Shown piece after piece: positions 30,722-41,748 of a stretch of DNA of 64,000 nucleotides. This stretch comes from Nitrosospira multiformis. GTDB lineage: Bacteria > Pseudomonadota > Gammaproteobacteria > Burkholderiales > Nitrosomonadaceae. Location: the NCBI RefSeq assembly GCF_900111585.1, contig NZ_FOHI01000002.1, forward strand, positions 310,001 to 374,000. Direction: 5' to 3'. The notes under the pieces were generated by a model. The model was not told where the DNA came from, ran no database searches, and saw only the letters and a program-made list of their open reading frames with translations. Within the stretch, counting starts at the first letter, position 1. Each line of letters starts with the position of its first letter. The translations under genes were made by a program, and so were the position numbers.

Positions 30722-31198
30722 ATGAGTACAATTCCCTTGACAGTGACAGGCGCGGGAAAACTGCGCGCCGAATTGCATGAGATGAAAACAGTTCAGCGAC
30801 CCGCCGTGATTGCGGCCATTGCGGAAGCTCGAGCCCATGGTGATCTTTCCGAAAACGCCGAATACGAGGCGGCCAAGGAACGTCAGGGTTTTATCGAAGG
30901 ACGTATCGCTGAACTTGAGAGCAAGCTCTCCAATGCACAGATCATCGATCCTACGACGCTGGATGCGGATGGAGCCTGCGTATTCGGTGCAACCATTGAT
31001 TTGGAGGATGTCGAGTCTGCCACAATCGTTACTTATCAGATTGTCGGGGATGATGAAGCGGATATCAAGGAGGGAAAGATTTCCATCAGTTCCCCTATCT
31101 CTCGCGCTCTGATAGGCAAATATCCCGGGGATGTGGCTGAAGTGATGGCGCCGGGCGGGGTGCGGGAGTATGAAATTCTCGATGTGAGATACATTTGA
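30722..31198 (+). CDS. greA: Transcription elongation factor GreA
   Basis: A 158-residue factor that enters the RNA polymerase secondary channel and promotes cleavage of backtracked RNA. The N-terminal antiparallel coiled coil carries the acidic tip in the [23 protein letters not shown] signature. The C-terminal FKBP-like domain includes [14 protein letters not shown]. It starts [14 protein letters not shown] and follows carB by 108 bases, the common carAB-greA arrangement. Confidence 0.97.
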   Translation: MSTIPLTVTGAGKLRAELHEMKTVQRPAVIAAIAEARAHGDLSENAEYEAAKERQGFIEGRIAELESKLSNAQIIDPTTLDADGACVFGATIDLEDVESATIVTYQIVGDDEADIKEGKISISSPISRALIGKYPGDVAEVMAPGGVREYEILDVRYI

Positions 31199-31201
31199 GG
31201 A

Positions 31202-31240
31202 AGTTCCCAGGCGCGGGGCTGGGAACTCCCGCACTTTTTT
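31202..31240 (+). terminator. Terminator after greA
   Basis: AGTTCCCAG (31202-31210) and CTGGGAACT (31219-31227) pair perfectly, followed after seven bases by six T residues (31235-31240). It lies directly after the greA stop. Confidence 0.8.
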
Positions 31241-31410
31241 ATCTTGAATTTGAATAATTTGAATATATAGGTCCTGTCCGAATGTGTTCTCGCCGGGGCA
31301 CGTTCCTCCGGATGCGGATATGGGAATCCATATTAGTCCACGAGCGGAGCGGTCAAGGCCAATGGGCACCTCGGTTGACTCATTGCCAGTGGACCCATCC
31401 TCGGTTTGCT

Positions 31411-31698
31411 TCAGTTCTTTGTTTTTTCGGGCTCAGGACGGTAAATCACCAGCATCTTGCCGATGTGCTGCACAGGTGCAGCATTGAGGCGTCCGCAAAT
31501 TTTCTCCAGTAACGCGTTTCGTATTTCCCAGTCGTCACTCGCCACTTTGATTTTGATCAGTTCGTGGCTTTTAAGCCGCTGATCCAGTTCGTTCACCACG
31601 TTGTCCGATAAACCCGCTGCGCCTATCCAGACGACTGGCTTGAGGGCATGCGCGCGCGCCTTGAGCTCGCGTCGGAAATCCGGAGTAAGTGCTAACAT
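31411..31698 (-). CDS. yhbY: CRS1/YhbY-type RNA-binding protein
   Basis: A 95-residue single CRM-domain protein associated with pre-50S ribosomal particles. The family pattern is clear: LKARAHALKPVVWIGAAGLSDNV, HELIKIKVAS, and the C-terminal HIGKMLVIYRP. The start MLALTPDFRREL matches the E. coli YhbY N-terminus and follows AAAGAAG; an ATG seven codons upstream (31719) is possible. It is divergent from rlmE across about 30 bases, a widely conserved pairing of ribosome-maturation genes. Confidence 0.94.
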   Translation of the reverse strand: MLALTPDFRRELKARAHALKPVVWIGAAGLSDNVVNELDQRLKSHELIKIKVASDDWEIRNALLEKICGRLNAAPVQHIGKMLVIYRPEPEKTKN

Positions 31699-31727
31699 AT
31701 CTTCTTTCACGACGATCATTTTACGCG

Positions 31728-32348
31728 ATGAAGCGAACCAAAACCAGCAAGGCCTGGATGAAGGAGCATGTGAATGATTTTTTTGTCAAGCAGGCGAAAA
31801 AGGAGGGCTACCGCTCACGCGCGGCCTATAAGCTGATGGAGATCGCCGAACGCGATCACTTGTTCAAGCCGGGCATGACGGTAGTAGATCTTGGCGCCGC
31901 TCCCGGCGGGTGGTCGCAGGTAGCAGCGGAGAAGCTCATGGGCAAGGGTAGAGCCGTAGCTGTGGATATCCTGGAAATGGCGCCCATATCCGGCGTAACC
32001 TTCATTCAGGGAGATTTCCGCGAAGCGTCTGTCCTGGCCGAATTGAAGGAACAATTGAAGGATTTGCCCGTTGACCTTGTAATTTGCGATATGTCACCTA
32101 ATATAACGGGCATAGGGATAATTGATCAAACGCGTGGCATGCATCTGGCGGAGTTGGCTCTCGAGTTTTGTAACGAGCGGTTGAACTCTGGCGGCAACTT
32201 CCTCGTCAAAGTGTTTCAAGGTTCTGGTTTTGACGAGTTTTTTCGCGCGATGCGCGCTACATTCGGTCGGGTGGTAACACGTAAACCCTTGGCATCACGA
32301 GGTCGGAGCAGTGAAACCTATTTGCTGGGGCTGGGGAAGCGGGATTAG
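31728..32348 (+). CDS. rlmE: 23S rRNA 2'-O-ribose U2552 methyltransferase
   Basis: A 206-residue SAM-dependent methyltransferase (FtsJ/RrmJ) that methylates U2552 in the A-loop of 23S rRNA. Motif I is VVDLGAAPGGWSQVA. The K-D-K-E catalytic set is consistent with the early Lys, the Asp of ICDMSPN, the Lys of NFLVKVFQG and Glu in RSSETYLL. The start MKRTKTSKAWMKEH matches E. coli RlmE, while an ATG 13 codons upstream adds an unrelated segment. It lies upstream of ftsH as in E. coli. Confidence 0.96.
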   Translation: MKRTKTSKAWMKEHVNDFFVKQAKKEGYRSRAAYKLMEIAERDHLFKPGMTVVDLGAAPGGWSQVAAEKLMGKGRAVAVDILEMAPISGVTFIQGDFREASVLAELKEQLKDLPVDLVICDMSPNITGIGIIDQTRGMHLAELALEFCNERLNSGGNFLVKVFQGSGFDEFFRAMRATFGRVVTRKPLASRGRSSETYLLGLGKRD

Positions 32349-32450
32349 ACATTCCCGGTTCGCATGTCAACGCAGTAGCAGTAAATATATAGGGGTTGAG
32401 AGGTTGCAGATCCCGCGCGAACCTGGAGGCTAGTAGCAGGGATAACAGCT

Positions 32451-32478
32451 ATTCTAAATCTAGAAATGGGTTTAGAAT
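32451..32478. repeat. Inverted repeat upstream of ftsH
   Basis: ATTCTAAA (32451-32458) and TTTAGAAT (32471-32478) form a perfect 8-bp inverted repeat with a 12-base centre, 42 bases before the ftsH start. It could be an operator or a leader hairpin; no known motif is matched. Confidence 0.5.
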
Positions 32479-32520
32479 GAAACATTCGAGTATTTTGACG
32501 GCGCAAGCCAAGGAGCTACT

Positions 32521-34416
32521 TTGAACAATCTCATTAAAAACATGGCCATCTGGCTGGTGATTGCTCTTGTGCTGATGACGGTGTTCAATCAGTTCAGTAC
32601 ACGGCAGTCGGGGCAAGCACCGATGGAATATTCCCAGTTCATCGACGAGGTGAAACAGGGCAGGATCGCCAAAGTAACTATAGAAGGCCGCACGCTGAAG
32701 GGTACGAAAACCGATGGCAGACGTTTTACGACGTACACGCCCTCGGATCCATGGATGGTGAGCGATCTGCTTAAGGCGGGTGTCATCATAGATGCCAAGC
32801 CGGAGGAAGAACCTTCTCTCCTGATGAATATCTTCGTTTCCTGGTTCCCCATGCTTCTGCTGATCGGGGTATGGATTTTCTTCATGCGGCAGATGCAGGG
32901 TGGGGGTCGTGGCGGCGGTGCCTTTTCGTTCGGGAAAAGCAAGGCGCGCATGCTCGACGAATCCACCAACCAGGTGACGTTTGCCGACGTTGCAGGTTGT
33001 GAAGAAGCCAAGGAGGAGGTTTCCGAACTGGTGGAATTCCTGCGCGATCCCAGCAAGTTCCAGAAACTGGGAGGACGTATCCCCCGCGGCGTGTTGATGG
33101 TGGGAAATCCGGGTACGGGTAAAACGCTCCTGGCGCGTGCTATTGCTGGTGAAGCCAAGGTACCCTTCTTCAGTATCTCCGGCTCCGATTTTGTGGAAAT
33201 GTTTGTGGGGGTGGGTGCAGCCAGAGTGCGCGATATGTTCGAGCAAGCGAAGAAGCATGCTCCCTGCATTATTTTCATCGACGAGATCGATGCGGTCGGG
33301 CGTCAGCGTGGCGCGGGTCTCGGTGGTGGCAATGATGAGCGCGAACAGACGCTCAATCAGTTGCTGGTGGAAATGGATGGTTTCGAAGGCACTGCGGGTG
33401 TGATTGTCATCGCAGCTACCAACCGCCCGGATGTGCTCGACCCTGCGCTGTTGCGTCCCGGTCGTTTCGACCGGCAGGTGACGGTGCCGCTCCCCGATAT
33501 CCGCGGCCGTGAGCAGATATTGCACGTGCACATGCGCAAGGTGCCGATCGCGCCCGATGTACACGCCGAAACCCTCGCCCGCGGAACCCCGGGGATGTCC
33601 GGAGCCGATCTCGCCAATCTGGTGAATGAGGCCGCCCTGTTTGCTGCGCGCAGCAACAAGCGGCTCGTCGACATGGAGGATTTCGAGCGGGCCAAGGACA
33701 AGATTTTCATGGGTGCAGAGCGCAAATCCGTTCTGATGCCGGAACGTGAGCGGCGCAATACTGCTTATCATGAATCCGGGCATGCGGTGGTTGCCCAGTT
33801 GTTACCCAAGACCGACCCGGTACACAAGGTTTCCATTATCCCACGGGGGCGGGCACTGGGTGTGACCATGCAACTGCCAACCGAAGACCGTTTCAGCATG
33901 GACCGTGAGGAAATCCTGCAGAATATTGCGGTTCTGTTCGGCGGCCGTATCGCCGAGGAAGTCTTCATGGGCCAGATGACGACCGGTGCATCCAATGATT
34001 TTGAGCGTGCGACAGAGATGGCGAGACGCATGGTCACCCAATGGGGCATGTCTGATTCGCTTGGCCCGATGGTTTATGGCGAGAACGAGGGAGAAGTGTT
34101 TCTAGGTCGTTCCGTCACAACCCACAAGAATGTCAGCGAAGCGACCATGCAGAAGGTGGATATAGAAATTCGCCGCATCATCGATACGCAGTACAGTCTG
34201 GCGCGCAAGCTGATCGAAGAAAATCGCGATAAGATCGAGGTTATGGCCAAAGCACTGCTGGAATGGGAAACCATAGACGCGGAGCAAATAGGCGACATCA
34301 TGGAAGGCCGTACGCCTCGGCCTCCCAAGCCAAGCAGGACTGTTCCAACGCCGCCCAAGGATAATGCACCCCCCGCGGCGCCTGCGCCTACAGCGACACC
34401 CGCGCAGGAAGCTTAG
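32521..34416 (+). CDS. ftsH: ATP-dependent zinc metalloprotease FtsH
   Basis: A 631-residue membrane-anchored AAA+ protease degrading misfolded membrane proteins and regulators. Two transmembrane helices (about residues 8-25 and 100-122) flank a periplasmic domain. The AAA module has Walker A GNPGTGKT (most relatives have GPPGTGKT), Walker [12 protein letters not shown] and an SRH ending RPGRFDR. The zinc site is HESGHAV with a downstream Asp. The start is TTG, with AAGGAG seven bases before it; the N-terminus [19 protein letters not shown] is the family form. The C-terminus is Pro/Ala-rich. Confidence 0.97.
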   Translation: MNNLIKNMAIWLVIALVLMTVFNQFSTRQSGQAPMEYSQFIDEVKQGRIAKVTIEGRTLKGTKTDGRRFTTYTPSDPWMVSDLLKAGVIIDAKPEEEPSLLMNIFVSWFPMLLLIGVWIFFMRQMQGGGRGGGAFSFGKSKARMLDESTNQVTFADVAGCEEAKEEVSELVEFLRDPSKFQKLGGRIPRGVLMVGNPGTGKTLLARAIAGEAKVPFFSISGSDFVEMFVGVGAARVRDMFEQAKKHAPCIIFIDEIDAVGRQRGAGLGGGNDEREQTLNQLLVEMDGFEGTAGVIVIAATNRPDVLDPALLRPGRFDRQVTVPLPDIRGREQILHVHMRKVPIAPDVHAETLARGTPGMSGADLANLVNEAALFAARSNKRLVDMEDFERAKDKIFMGAERKSVLMPERERRNTAYHESGHAVVAQLLPKTDPVHKVSIIPRGRALGVTMQLPTEDRFSMDREEILQNIAVLFGGRIAEEVFMGQMTTGASNDFERATEMARRMVTQWGMSDSLGPMVYGENEGEVFLGRSVTTHKNVSEATMQKVDIEIRRIIDTQYSLARKLIEENRDKIEVMAKALLEWETIDAEQIGDIMEGRTPRPPKPSRTVPTPPKDNAPPAAPAPTATPAQEA

Positions 34417-34448
34417 GCAAGGAAGTTACTGTTGAACAGTAAACAATG

Positions 34449-34475
34449 AAAAAGGCGGGTTCGTTCCGCCTTTTT
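34449..34475 (+). terminator. Terminator after ftsH
   Basis: AAAAAGGCGG and CCGCCTTTTT pair around a 7-base loop, with the T-run forming part of the stem, 33 bases past the ftsH stop. Confidence 0.9.
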
Positions 34476-34574
34476 CATCCATCTTTTTTGTCCTGTCTTT
34501 TTCGTCCCATCTTTTTCATACCGCCTTTTTCCGGTTCATAGAAAAGAAAATTACTCCGCAATGGGTGAGTCTCG

Positions 34575-35462
34575 GTGTCACCATCTTCTATCCCGCCTGT
34601 AGAAATTTTCAGGCTTCCTCATCGCCCTCTTGTAATGGGCGTTGTCAATATAACTCCTGACTCCTTTTCGGATGGCGGCTTGTTCGCTTCGACTGAACAT
34701 GCCCTGAGTCATGCTTTTCATTTGATGGAAGAAGGGGCAGATCTGCTGGACGTCGGCGGTGAATCAACGCGTCCTGGCAGCACCCCGGTTTCTGTCGAAG
34801 AGGAATTACGTCGGATTATCCCGGTAGTGGAAGAATTGGCAAACCAGAATGTGCAGGTTTCGGTCGATACTTCCAAACCCGAAGTCATGCGAGCTGCCAT
34901 CGCCGCGGGGGCCGTGATGATTAACGATGTGAGGGCACTCCAGATCCCGGGTGCGCTGGAGGCGGTCGCAGAAGGAGGTGTGATGGCTTGCCTCATGCAT
35001 ATGCAGGGTGAACCCGCCAATATGCAGGTCAATCCCCAATATGATGATGTAGTGCAGGATGTCAAAGCTTTTTTGAAGCGGCGTCTGGAGGCTGCGCAAG
35101 CCGCAGGTATTCCGCGGGAGCGACTGATAGTCGATCCGGGCTTTGGTTTTGGTAAAAACCAGGTTCATAATATCGAACTATTACGCCATCTCGATCAGTT
35201 TCTCGATCTTGGAGTACCGATGCTGATAGGTCTCTCTCGCAAATCGATGCTCGGAAAAATCACGGGCAGTGACATAAATAACCGGATTCATGCCAGCATA
35301 GCGGCAGCATTGATAGCGGCGATGAAGGGTGCGGCCATCCTCCGCGTGCATGACGTCCGGGCAACCCGGGATGCGCTCGCCGTTTACAATGCCGTTTACG
35401 ACCGAGGCTCTGCACGGGAGAATGCATCATCCGCTCACTTCACGGTGGAAACCCTCAGTTGA
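34575..35462 (+). CDS. folP: Dihydropteroate synthase
   Basis: A 295-residue enzyme of folate synthesis joining p-aminobenzoate to dihydropterin pyrophosphate, the sulfonamide target. Signatures: VMGVVNITPDSFSDGG near residue 20, LLDVGGESTRPGS, IVDPGFGFGKN and GLSRKSMLGKI. The start is GTG at 34575, with GGTGAG just upstream; no in-frame ATG lies earlier. It precedes glmM by 36 bases, the conserved ftsH-folP-glmM order. Confidence 0.96.
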   Translation: MSPSSIPPVEIFRLPHRPLVMGVVNITPDSFSDGGLFASTEHALSHAFHLMEEGADLLDVGGESTRPGSTPVSVEEELRRIIPVVEELANQNVQVSVDTSKPEVMRAAIAAGAVMINDVRALQIPGALEAVAEGGVMACLMHMQGEPANMQVNPQYDDVVQDVKAFLKRRLEAAQAAGIPRERLIVDPGFGFGKNQVHNIELLRHLDQFLDLGVPMLIGLSRKSMLGKITGSDINNRIHASIAAALIAAMKGAAILRVHDVRATRDALAVYNAVYDRGSARENASSAHFTVETLS

Positions 35463-35498
35463 ATTCAATTCATTTCGATAACCAATGGATTTCTTCCA

Positions 35499-36887
35499 AT
35501 GACAAGAAAATATTTTGGAACTGACGGCATACGCGGACGCGTAGGAGAAGCGCCTATCACGCCCGAATTCGTGATACATCTGGGCTATTCTGCCGGCAAG
35601 GTTCTGACTTCCTCGGACTGGCATCTTTCAAAAGGAGAGCGCCCGGCAGTATTGATCGGCAAGGATACGCGCATATCAGGCTATATGCTGGAATCAGCGT
35701 TACAGGCAGGGCTTTCCGCAGCCGGGGTGGATGTCCTGCTTTCAGGTCCAATGCCCACTCCCGCAGTTGCCTATCTCACCCGTGCCCTGCGTTTGCAGGC
35801 AGGCATCGTCATTTCGGCTTCCCACAATCCTTTCGAGGATAATGGCATCAAGTTTTTTTCTGCCCTCGGGACCAAATTACCCGATGCGACCGAGCAGGAG
35901 ATTGAAGCGGGATTGAACGCGCCTCTCAAGGCAATGCCGTCGGCGCAGCTCGGAAAAGCGCGGCGCGTCAATGATGCAAGAGGACGCTATATTGAGTTCT
36001 GCAAAAGCACTTTTCCAAATCACCTCGATCTGCGGGGTCTGCGTATCGTGGTCGATTGCGCCCATGGTGCCACCTATCAGATTGCCGGTCCTGTACTGCA
36101 TGAACTGGGCGCCGAAGTGGTTGCGATTGGAATTCATCCCGACGGTCTCAATATCAATCACGAGTGTGGCGCAACGCATGGCGCGACCCTGCAGGAAGCA
36201 GTCCGGCACCATCAGGCAGATATCGGAGTGGCATTGGATGGGGATGGTGATCGCGTAATCATGACCGATGGCGAGGGCGTGCTTTACGACGGCGACCAGT
36301 TGATTTATCTCATCGCGAAACATCGAAAACAAAACGGGCTGCTCAAGGGGGGGGTGGCGGGTACGCTCATGACGAATCTGGCGATTGAAAACGGGTTAAA
36401 GAAACTGGATATTTCTTTTGCGCGCGCGAATGTCGGCGATCGCTATGTGCTGGAACTACTGCAGATAAAAAATTGGCAGCTGGGCGGCGAAGGTTCCGGC
36501 CACATTATCTGCCTCGACAAACATACCACCGGTGACGGAATCATTTCGGCACTACAGGTACTCTACGCGATACGTGATTCCGGCAAGACCTTGGCCGAGC
36601 TAGCATCGGACGTGACGCTCTATCCGCAGCAACTGATCAATGTCAGGGTGCCCAAGGGATTTGATGCGCACAACAGTCTCGCTATCAAAACCGCTCAGAC
36701 AGAGGCCGAAAGCGATCTCGATACCACGGGCCGGGTACTTCTGCGTGCCTCGGGTACGGAACCGTTGATAAGGGTAATGGTAGAAGGCGAGTCCGGGCAG
36801 AAAGTCAAACACTGGGCGGAGAAAATAGCGGAGGTTGTGCGAAATGCGGCGGCAGAGAGATCGGTTGAAAAGGCCGTGCCGAACTGA
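35499..36887 (+). CDS. glmM: Phosphoglucosamine mutase
   Basis: A 462-residue enzyme converting glucosamine 6-phosphate to glucosamine 1-phosphate for peptidoglycan and lipopolysaccharide precursors. It starts [16 protein letters not shown]. The phosphoserine loop is [16 protein letters not shown] (about residue 104), the Mg-binding loop is ALDGDGDR (about residue 246), and the sugar and phosphate loops include [11 protein letters not shown] and [12 protein letters not shown]. Length is slightly above the roughly 445 usual. Confidence 0.97.
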   Translation: MTRKYFGTDGIRGRVGEAPITPEFVIHLGYSAGKVLTSSDWHLSKGERPAVLIGKDTRISGYMLESALQAGLSAAGVDVLLSGPMPTPAVAYLTRALRLQAGIVISASHNPFEDNGIKFFSALGTKLPDATEQEIEAGLNAPLKAMPSAQLGKARRVNDARGRYIEFCKSTFPNHLDLRGLRIVVDCAHGATYQIAGPVLHELGAEVVAIGIHPDGLNINHECGATHGATLQEAVRHHQADIGVALDGDGDRVIMTDGEGVLYDGDQLIYLIAKHRKQNGLLKGGVAGTLMTNLAIENGLKKLDISFARANVGDRYVLELLQIKNWQLGGEGSGHIICLDKHTTGDGIISALQVLYAIRDSGKTLAELASDVTLYPQQLINVRVPKGFDAHNSLAIKTAQTEAESDLDTTGRVLLRASGTEPLIRVMVEGESGQKVKHWAEKIAEVVRNAAAERSVEKAVPN

Positions 36888-37082
36888 ATCAAAGGACATC
36901 TTGCCTCTTCCCCCCGGTCAAAATTTTTTCTACCCGTTCTTCTTGGGAAAATTAATTCATGGAGGAATCCACCTTATCTGCTCTGGTTGCTCCGGGCACA
37001 GGATGTCACAAAAACGCAATACTCATGACCTAGCATGGCAGCTGGAAAAAAGGATGGTCTGTTTAATTGAACGGGGAATGAA

Positions 37083-38102
37083 ATGTTGAAATCATTGAAT
37101 CGGATGGGACTGACAAGGTCAGCGGTGCTGGGCGCAGTGTTCAGTGCCGCCACTATAGGTATGATTGCTGGTGCGAATGCGGCGGGGCTGGTTAAGATAG
37201 ATGGCTCGAGCACTGTTTTTCCCATTACCGAGGCGGTAGCGGAAGATTTCCAGAATGCGAAGAAAGGGGCGGTAAGAGTAACCGTCGGTATCTCCGGTAC
37301 TGGTGGAGGTTTCAAAAAATTCTGCCGCGGCGAAACGGATATCGTGAATGCTTCCCGTCCCATTCTGCAGAAGGAAATGGAGGAATGCAAAAAATCCGGT
37401 ATCCAGTACGTTGAAATGCCGGTAGCATTCGATGCGTTAACGGTGGTGATCAATCCCAAGAATGACTGGGCAAAAACGCTCACCGTCGCCGAGCTGAAGA
37501 AGATCTGGGAACCCGAGGCACAAGGTAAAATCATCAAATGGAACCAGGCAAATCCGGCATGGCCCGATGAAAAACTGACGCTCTATGGAGCGGGTGCCGA
37601 TTCGGGCACCTTCGACTACTTTACCGAAGCGATCGTAGGTAAAACCAAATCCAGTCGAGGTGATTTCACTGCTTCCGAAGACGACAACGTACTGGTACAA
37701 GGGGTCGCCAGCGACAAGAATGCGCTGGGTTTTTTCGGTTTTGCCTACTATGTTGAAAACCAGAAAAAGCTCAAAGCGGTGGCCATCGATTCGGGAAAGG
37801 GTCCTGTGCTCCCCTCTGAAAAAACAGTGGAAGATGGCAGTTATCAGCCTTTATCCCGTCCGATTTTCATTTACGTAAATATCAAATCAGCGGAAAAACC
37901 AGAGGTCAGGGAACTGGTTGAGTTCTACATGAAAAATGCGCCGGCGCTGGTGAAAGAAGTCAAATTTTTTCCGCTGCCCCCGCAAGCCTATAGCACTAAC
38001 CTTGAACATCTCAACAAAAAGAAGGTGGGAACCGTATTTGGCGGCCGGACAGAAACGGGTGTCAGGGTAGAAGAATTACTCGAGCGCGAAGCGAGCTTAT
38101 AA
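37083..38102 (+). CDS. pstS: Phosphate ABC transporter substrate-binding protein
   Basis: A 339-residue periplasmic phosphate-binding protein. A signal peptide (about residues 1-33, ending GANAA) precedes the fold. Phosphate-contacting motifs are [33 protein letters not shown] and the [12 protein letters not shown] segment. It belongs to the longer PstS/SphX-like type. No pstCAB genes follow; the next gene is thrS, so the permease is encoded elsewhere. In the 195 bases upstream, ATGTCACAAAAACGCAATA (from about 37002) vaguely resembles a Pho box but its second half is poor. Confidence 0.93.
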   Translation: MLKSLNRMGLTRSAVLGAVFSAATIGMIAGANAAGLVKIDGSSTVFPITEAVAEDFQNAKKGAVRVTVGISGTGGGFKKFCRGETDIVNASRPILQKEMEECKKSGIQYVEMPVAFDALTVVINPKNDWAKTLTVAELKKIWEPEAQGKIIKWNQANPAWPDEKLTLYGAGADSGTFDYFTEAIVGKTKSSRGDFTASEDDNVLVQGVASDKNALGFFGFAYYVENQKKLKAVAIDSGKGPVLPSEKTVEDGSYQPLSRPIFIYVNIKSAEKPEVRELVEFYMKNAPALVKEVKFFPLPPQAYSTNLEHLNKKKVGTVFGGRTETGVRVEELLEREASL

Positions 38103-38160
38103 CAGCAGATCCAACTACGGACTCTTGATTCGGGAGTTCCCGTTTTGCACCAAGGATCCG

Positions 38161-38197
38161 AGTGCGCGGATGATGCACTGTCCGCGCATTCCTTTTT
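38161..38197 (+). terminator. Terminator after pstS
   Basis: TGCGCGGA (38163-38170) and TCCGCGCA (38181-38188) pair perfectly and are followed by TTCCTTTTTCC, about 60 bases past the pstS stop. Confidence 0.65.
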
Positions 38198-38345
38198 CCG
38201 TTCGCCTTGAATTCTTCGCAAAATCTTCTCTAACCCCAACCAGAAACCGCTTTTTCCGACACGTCCCCGCCCCAACCCCCTCCGTGCCGCTGAATCCTGT
38301 AAAATCAGGATTTTTAGTCAGTCTTACTTATCAAAGGGAGAAGCC

Positions 38346-40262
38346 GTGGCTGTAGTTCGTTTGCCGGATGGTTCGGAGCGCGTGTATGAGCATCCTGTAA
38401 CGGTGGGTGAGGTTGCAGCTTCGATAGGTGCTGGACTGGCTCGTGCTGCGCTTGCAGGCAAAGTGAACGGCAAGCTGGTCGACCTTTCCGCTCGTATCGA
38501 AAATGACAGCGATGTAGCCATCATCACGGAAAAGGATGCGGAAGGGCTCGAGATCATTCGTCATTCCAGCGCCCATCTGCTAGCGCATGCGGTGAAAGAA
38601 TTGTTTCCGGAAGCGCAGGTCACGATTGGACCGGTAATCGAGGACGGCTTTTATTACGATTTTTCCTACAAGCGACCATTCACCCCCGAAGATCTGGCGG
38701 CAATCGAGAAACGCATGGCTGAAATCAGCGCGCGCAACCTGAAAGTCGAGCGTCAGGTTTGGGATCGATCCGAGGCAATCAATTTTTTCAAGAACCAGGG
38801 CGAACACTATAAGGCACAGATCATCGAAGCCATTCCCGGCAATGAGGACGTTTCCCTGTATTCTCAGGGAAATTTTACCGATTTATGCCGCGGTCCCCAT
38901 GTGCCCGCCACATCTCGCCTGAAAGTTTTCAAGCTGATGAAACTTGCGGGCGCCTATTGGCGCGGGGATGCGCATAACGAAATGTTACAGCGGATCTATG
39001 GGACTGCATGGACCAATAAAGACGATCAGAATGCATATCTGCGCCGTCTTGAAGAAGCGGAAAAACGCGATCACCGCAAGCTCGGTAAGCAACTGGGTCT
39101 GTTTCACCTTCAGGAAGAAGCGCCTGGAATGGTGTTCTGGCATCCGAAGGGATGGGTCGTCTGGCAACAGGTCGAACAGTACATGCGGGACATCTTCCGC
39201 AATAACGGCTATCTCGAAATCCGCACGCCTTCCGTACTGGACAAGGGTTTGTGGGAGCGTTCCGGACACTGGGAAAACTTCCGCGAGAATATGTTCGTGA
39301 CGCAGGCCGAAGACCGGGAATTTTCCGTCAAGCCGATGAATTGTCCGGGGCATGTGCAGGTGTTCAAGCAGGGGCTGAAAAGTTATCGCGACCTGCCGCT
39401 CCGACTCGCGGAATTCGGTTCCTGTCACCGTAACGAGCCTTCCGGAGCACTGCATGGGATCATGCGGGTGCGAGCTTTCACTCAGGACGATGCTCACATC
39501 TTCTGCACCGAGTCCCAAGTGCAAGATGAGGCCGTCCAGTTTATCGATCTCTTGCAGAAGGTTTACAACGATTTTGGCTTTAATGACATCCTGGTGAAAC
39601 TTTCCACCCGTCCCGCAAAGCGCGTAGGTTCCGAAGAGCAGTGGGACAAGGCGGAAGAAGCGCTGCGATCCGCGCTGAATCACAAAAACCTCATCTGGGA
39701 ACTGCAACCCGGTGAAGGTGCGTTCTACGGGCCGAAAATAGAGTTTTCGCTCAAGGACAGTATCGGTCGCATCTGGCAGTGTGGCACCTTGCAACTGGAT
39801 TTTTCCATGCCGGAACGTCTCGGGGCAGAGTTTGTGGCTGAGGATAACTCCCGGCAGATACCGGTAATGCTTCACCGCGCAATCCTCGGCTCACTGGAGC
39901 GTTTTATCGGCATTCTTATCGAAAATCATGCGGGAGCACTGCCGCTATGGTTGTCGCCGGATCATGCAGTCGTACTGAATATCTCGGAAGGGCAGGCCGA
40001 TTATGCCCGAGAAGTGACCGAAGAACTCAGGCGGGCCGGAATTCGAGCGTATGCGGACTTGAGAAATGAAAAAATAACTTATAAAATACGAGAACATAGT
40101 CTGCAAAAACTGCCCTATCAAATCATCGTGGGTGATAAGGAAGTGGCAGCGCAGAGGGTGGCTGTACGTACCCGCACTGGCTCTGATCTTGGTCAAATGA
40201 CATTGCCGGCGGTGGTGGACCGTCTTGAGGAAGAGATCCGCACCCGAGCCGGGGCGGCTTGA
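38346..40262 (+). CDS. thrS: Threonyl-tRNA synthetase
   Basis: A 638-residue class II synthetase charging tRNA-Thr. Domains in order: TGS (residues 1-60, [14 protein letters not shown]), the editing SAD domain with [11 protein letters not shown] (about residue 75), the catalytic core with motif 2 [15 protein letters not shown] and zinc-site Cys/His, and an anticodon-binding domain from about residue 535. The start is GTG with GGGAG seven bases upstream. It begins the conserved thrS-infC-rpmI-rplT-pheS-pheT run. Confidence 0.97.
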   Translation: MAVVRLPDGSERVYEHPVTVGEVAASIGAGLARAALAGKVNGKLVDLSARIENDSDVAIITEKDAEGLEIIRHSSAHLLAHAVKELFPEAQVTIGPVIEDGFYYDFSYKRPFTPEDLAAIEKRMAEISARNLKVERQVWDRSEAINFFKNQGEHYKAQIIEAIPGNEDVSLYSQGNFTDLCRGPHVPATSRLKVFKLMKLAGAYWRGDAHNEMLQRIYGTAWTNKDDQNAYLRRLEEAEKRDHRKLGKQLGLFHLQEEAPGMVFWHPKGWVVWQQVEQYMRDIFRNNGYLEIRTPSVLDKGLWERSGHWENFRENMFVTQAEDREFSVKPMNCPGHVQVFKQGLKSYRDLPLRLAEFGSCHRNEPSGALHGIMRVRAFTQDDAHIFCTESQVQDEAVQFIDLLQKVYNDFGFNDILVKLSTRPAKRVGSEEQWDKAEEALRSALNHKNLIWELQPGEGAFYGPKIEFSLKDSIGRIWQCGTLQLDFSMPERLGAEFVAEDNSRQIPVMLHRAILGSLERFIGILIENHAGALPLWLSPDHAVVLNISEGQADYAREVTEELRRAGIRAYADLRNEKITYKIREHSLQKLPYQIIVGDKEVAAQRVAVRTRTGSDLGQMTLPAVVDRLEEEIRTRAGAA

Positions 40263-40288
40263 TTCATTAACAGATTTTGGGAGTTACT

Positions 40289-40894
40289 ATAGTTCAAGAA
40301 AAAGCAGCACGCATCAATTATGAGATTACTGCGCCCGAGGTGCGCTTGATTGGTGTAGATGGAGAGCAGATAGGTATAGTCCCTCTGGCAGCCGCCAACA
40401 ATCTGGCGGAAGAAGCGGAGGTGGATTTGGTTGAAATCGCACCTACCGCCAAACCTCCCGTATGCCGCCTGATGGATTACGGGAAATTTCGGTATCAGGA
40501 AAGCAAGAAAAAGCACGAAGCCAAGCTCAAACAAAAACAGATTCAGATAAAGGAAGTCAAGTTTCGTCCCAATACCGACGAGGGTGATTACAACATCAAG
40601 CTGCGCAATCTGATCACCTTCCTGGATGAAGGCGATAAAGCCAAAATTACCCTTCGCTTCCGCGGGCGGGAAATGGCTCATCAGGAATTTGGAGTGCGGT
40701 TGCTGGAGCGAATAAAAGGCGATCTGGAATCGCATGCGGTAGTGGAGCAATTTCCCAAAATGGAGGGACGCCAGATGGTGATGGTGTTATCTCCACGAAA
40801 GAAAGAAATAAAGAACTCCAAAGAAGTAAAAACCTCCGATCCAAAGGAAATAAAACCGAAGACTGCCACCGAAAACCAGCCTGAGCGGCACTAG
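40289..40894 (+). CDS. infC: Translation initiation factor IF-3, apparent ATA start
   Basis: A 201-residue factor binding the 30S subunit to police initiator tRNA and start codon choice. N-domain: [19 protein letters not shown] and [20 protein letters not shown]-domain: [20 protein letters not shown] and [13 protein letters not shown]. The chain ends in a lysine-rich tail. The best ribosome binding site (GGGAG, 40279-40283) lies five bases before ATA (40289), giving [13 protein letters not shown] as in related proteins; the in-frame TTG at 40277 has no such site. Rare start codons are known in infC and let IF-3 repress its own translation. Confidence 0.93.
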   Translation: MVQEKAARINYEITAPEVRLIGVDGEQIGIVPLAAANNLAEEAEVDLVEIAPTAKPPVCRLMDYGKFRYQESKKKHEAKLKQKQIQIKEVKFRPNTDEGDYNIKLRNLITFLDEGDKAKITLRFRGREMAHQEFGVRLLERIKGDLESHAVVEQFPKMEGRQMVMVLSPRKKEIKNSKEVKTSDPKEIKPKTATENQPERH

Positions 40895-41111
40895 CCCACT
40901 CATTTTTCACCGATTTCAGGTCCCGTACCTGTACCCGTTGAATGGAATCGGGAGATGCGAGGCAGGGATATAGCGTCCAGGATGGAGAGGCAGGTATGGT
41001 AATTTCCTGTCGGTCTGACACAGTTTCATTTCATTGAAAACAAGTGATTCCAAGGTTTAAAGCGTTCCATTCGGGAACCACCTTGTGTCATGTTAAAGCA
41101 GGAGCAAAGTA

Positions 41112-41309
41112 ATGCCAAAGATGAAAACAAAGAGTGGTGCAGCAAAACGTTTTACGGTGAGGGCGGGCGGTACCGTGAAGCGCTCGCAGGCATTCAAACG
41201 TCATATTCTTACCAAGAAAACGACGAAAAGCAAGCGCCAGTTGCGGGGTTCCGTGAACGTGCACTTCAGCGATGTGGCGTCGGTGCGCGCCATGATGCCC
41301 TACGCATAG
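41112..41309 (+). CDS. rpmI: 50S ribosomal protein L35
   Basis: A 65-residue, very basic ribosomal protein, with the family start [14 protein letters not shown] and the end [14 protein letters not shown] lies nine bases before the ATG. It sits between infC and rplT. The 217-base gap after infC contains no other gene and may carry a promoter or an L20-responsive leader, as in other bacteria, but no defined element could be shown. Confidence 0.97.
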   Translation: MPKMKTKSGAAKRFTVRAGGTVKRSQAFKRHILTKKTTKSKRQLRGSVNVHFSDVASVRAMMPYA

Positions 41310-41321
41310 GAGGAGACTGAT

Positions 41322-41681
41322 ATGCCAAGAGTGAAACGTGGTGTAACAGCTCACGCTCGCCACAAGAAAATACTGGACCTAGCGAAAGGTTATCGGGGTC
41401 GCCGCAAGAATGTTTATCGCGTAGCGAAGGAAGCGGTGATGAAAGCGGGGCAATATGCCTATCGCGATCGCCGCCAGAAGAAACGCGAGTTTCGAGCCCT
41501 TTGGATCGCTCGCATCAACGCCGCTGCCAGAGAGTGCGGTTTGTCGTACAGCGTGTTCATGAACGGCCTGAAGAAAGCCGAGATCGAGGTGGATCGCAAG
41601 GTCCTGGCAGATTTGGCTGTATTCGACAAGCCGGCCTTTGCAAAAATAGCGGAGCAGGCCAAAGCCAGTTTGGCCATTTAG
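41322..41681 (+). CDS. rplT: 50S ribosomal protein L20
   Basis: A 119-residue basic protein needed for early 50S assembly. Family markers are [17 protein letters not shown], the [35 protein letters not shown] region (long basic helix) and [13 protein letters not shown] strong AGGAGGAG site precedes the ATG, 12 bases after rpmI. Confidence 0.97.
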   Translation: MPRVKRGVTAHARHKKILDLAKGYRGRRKNVYRVAKEAVMKAGQYAYRDRRQKKREFRALWIARINAAARECGLSYSVFMNGLKKAEIEVDRKVLADLAVFDKPAFAKIAEQAKASLAI

Positions 41682-41748
41682 AAGCGTTTTTGCAAGCCCG
41701 GCGTGAAATCGGGGCTTCGTTCGCGCGTTTCCGGGATTAAAAGACTGG

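Noticed and set aside
32449-33783. 444-codon minus-strand frame
   Set aside because: Antisense to ftsH; composition is typical of a shadow frame.
36998-37025. Possible Pho box upstream of pstS
   Set aside because: Only one half resembles TGTCA-type repeats; the second half is too poor to call.
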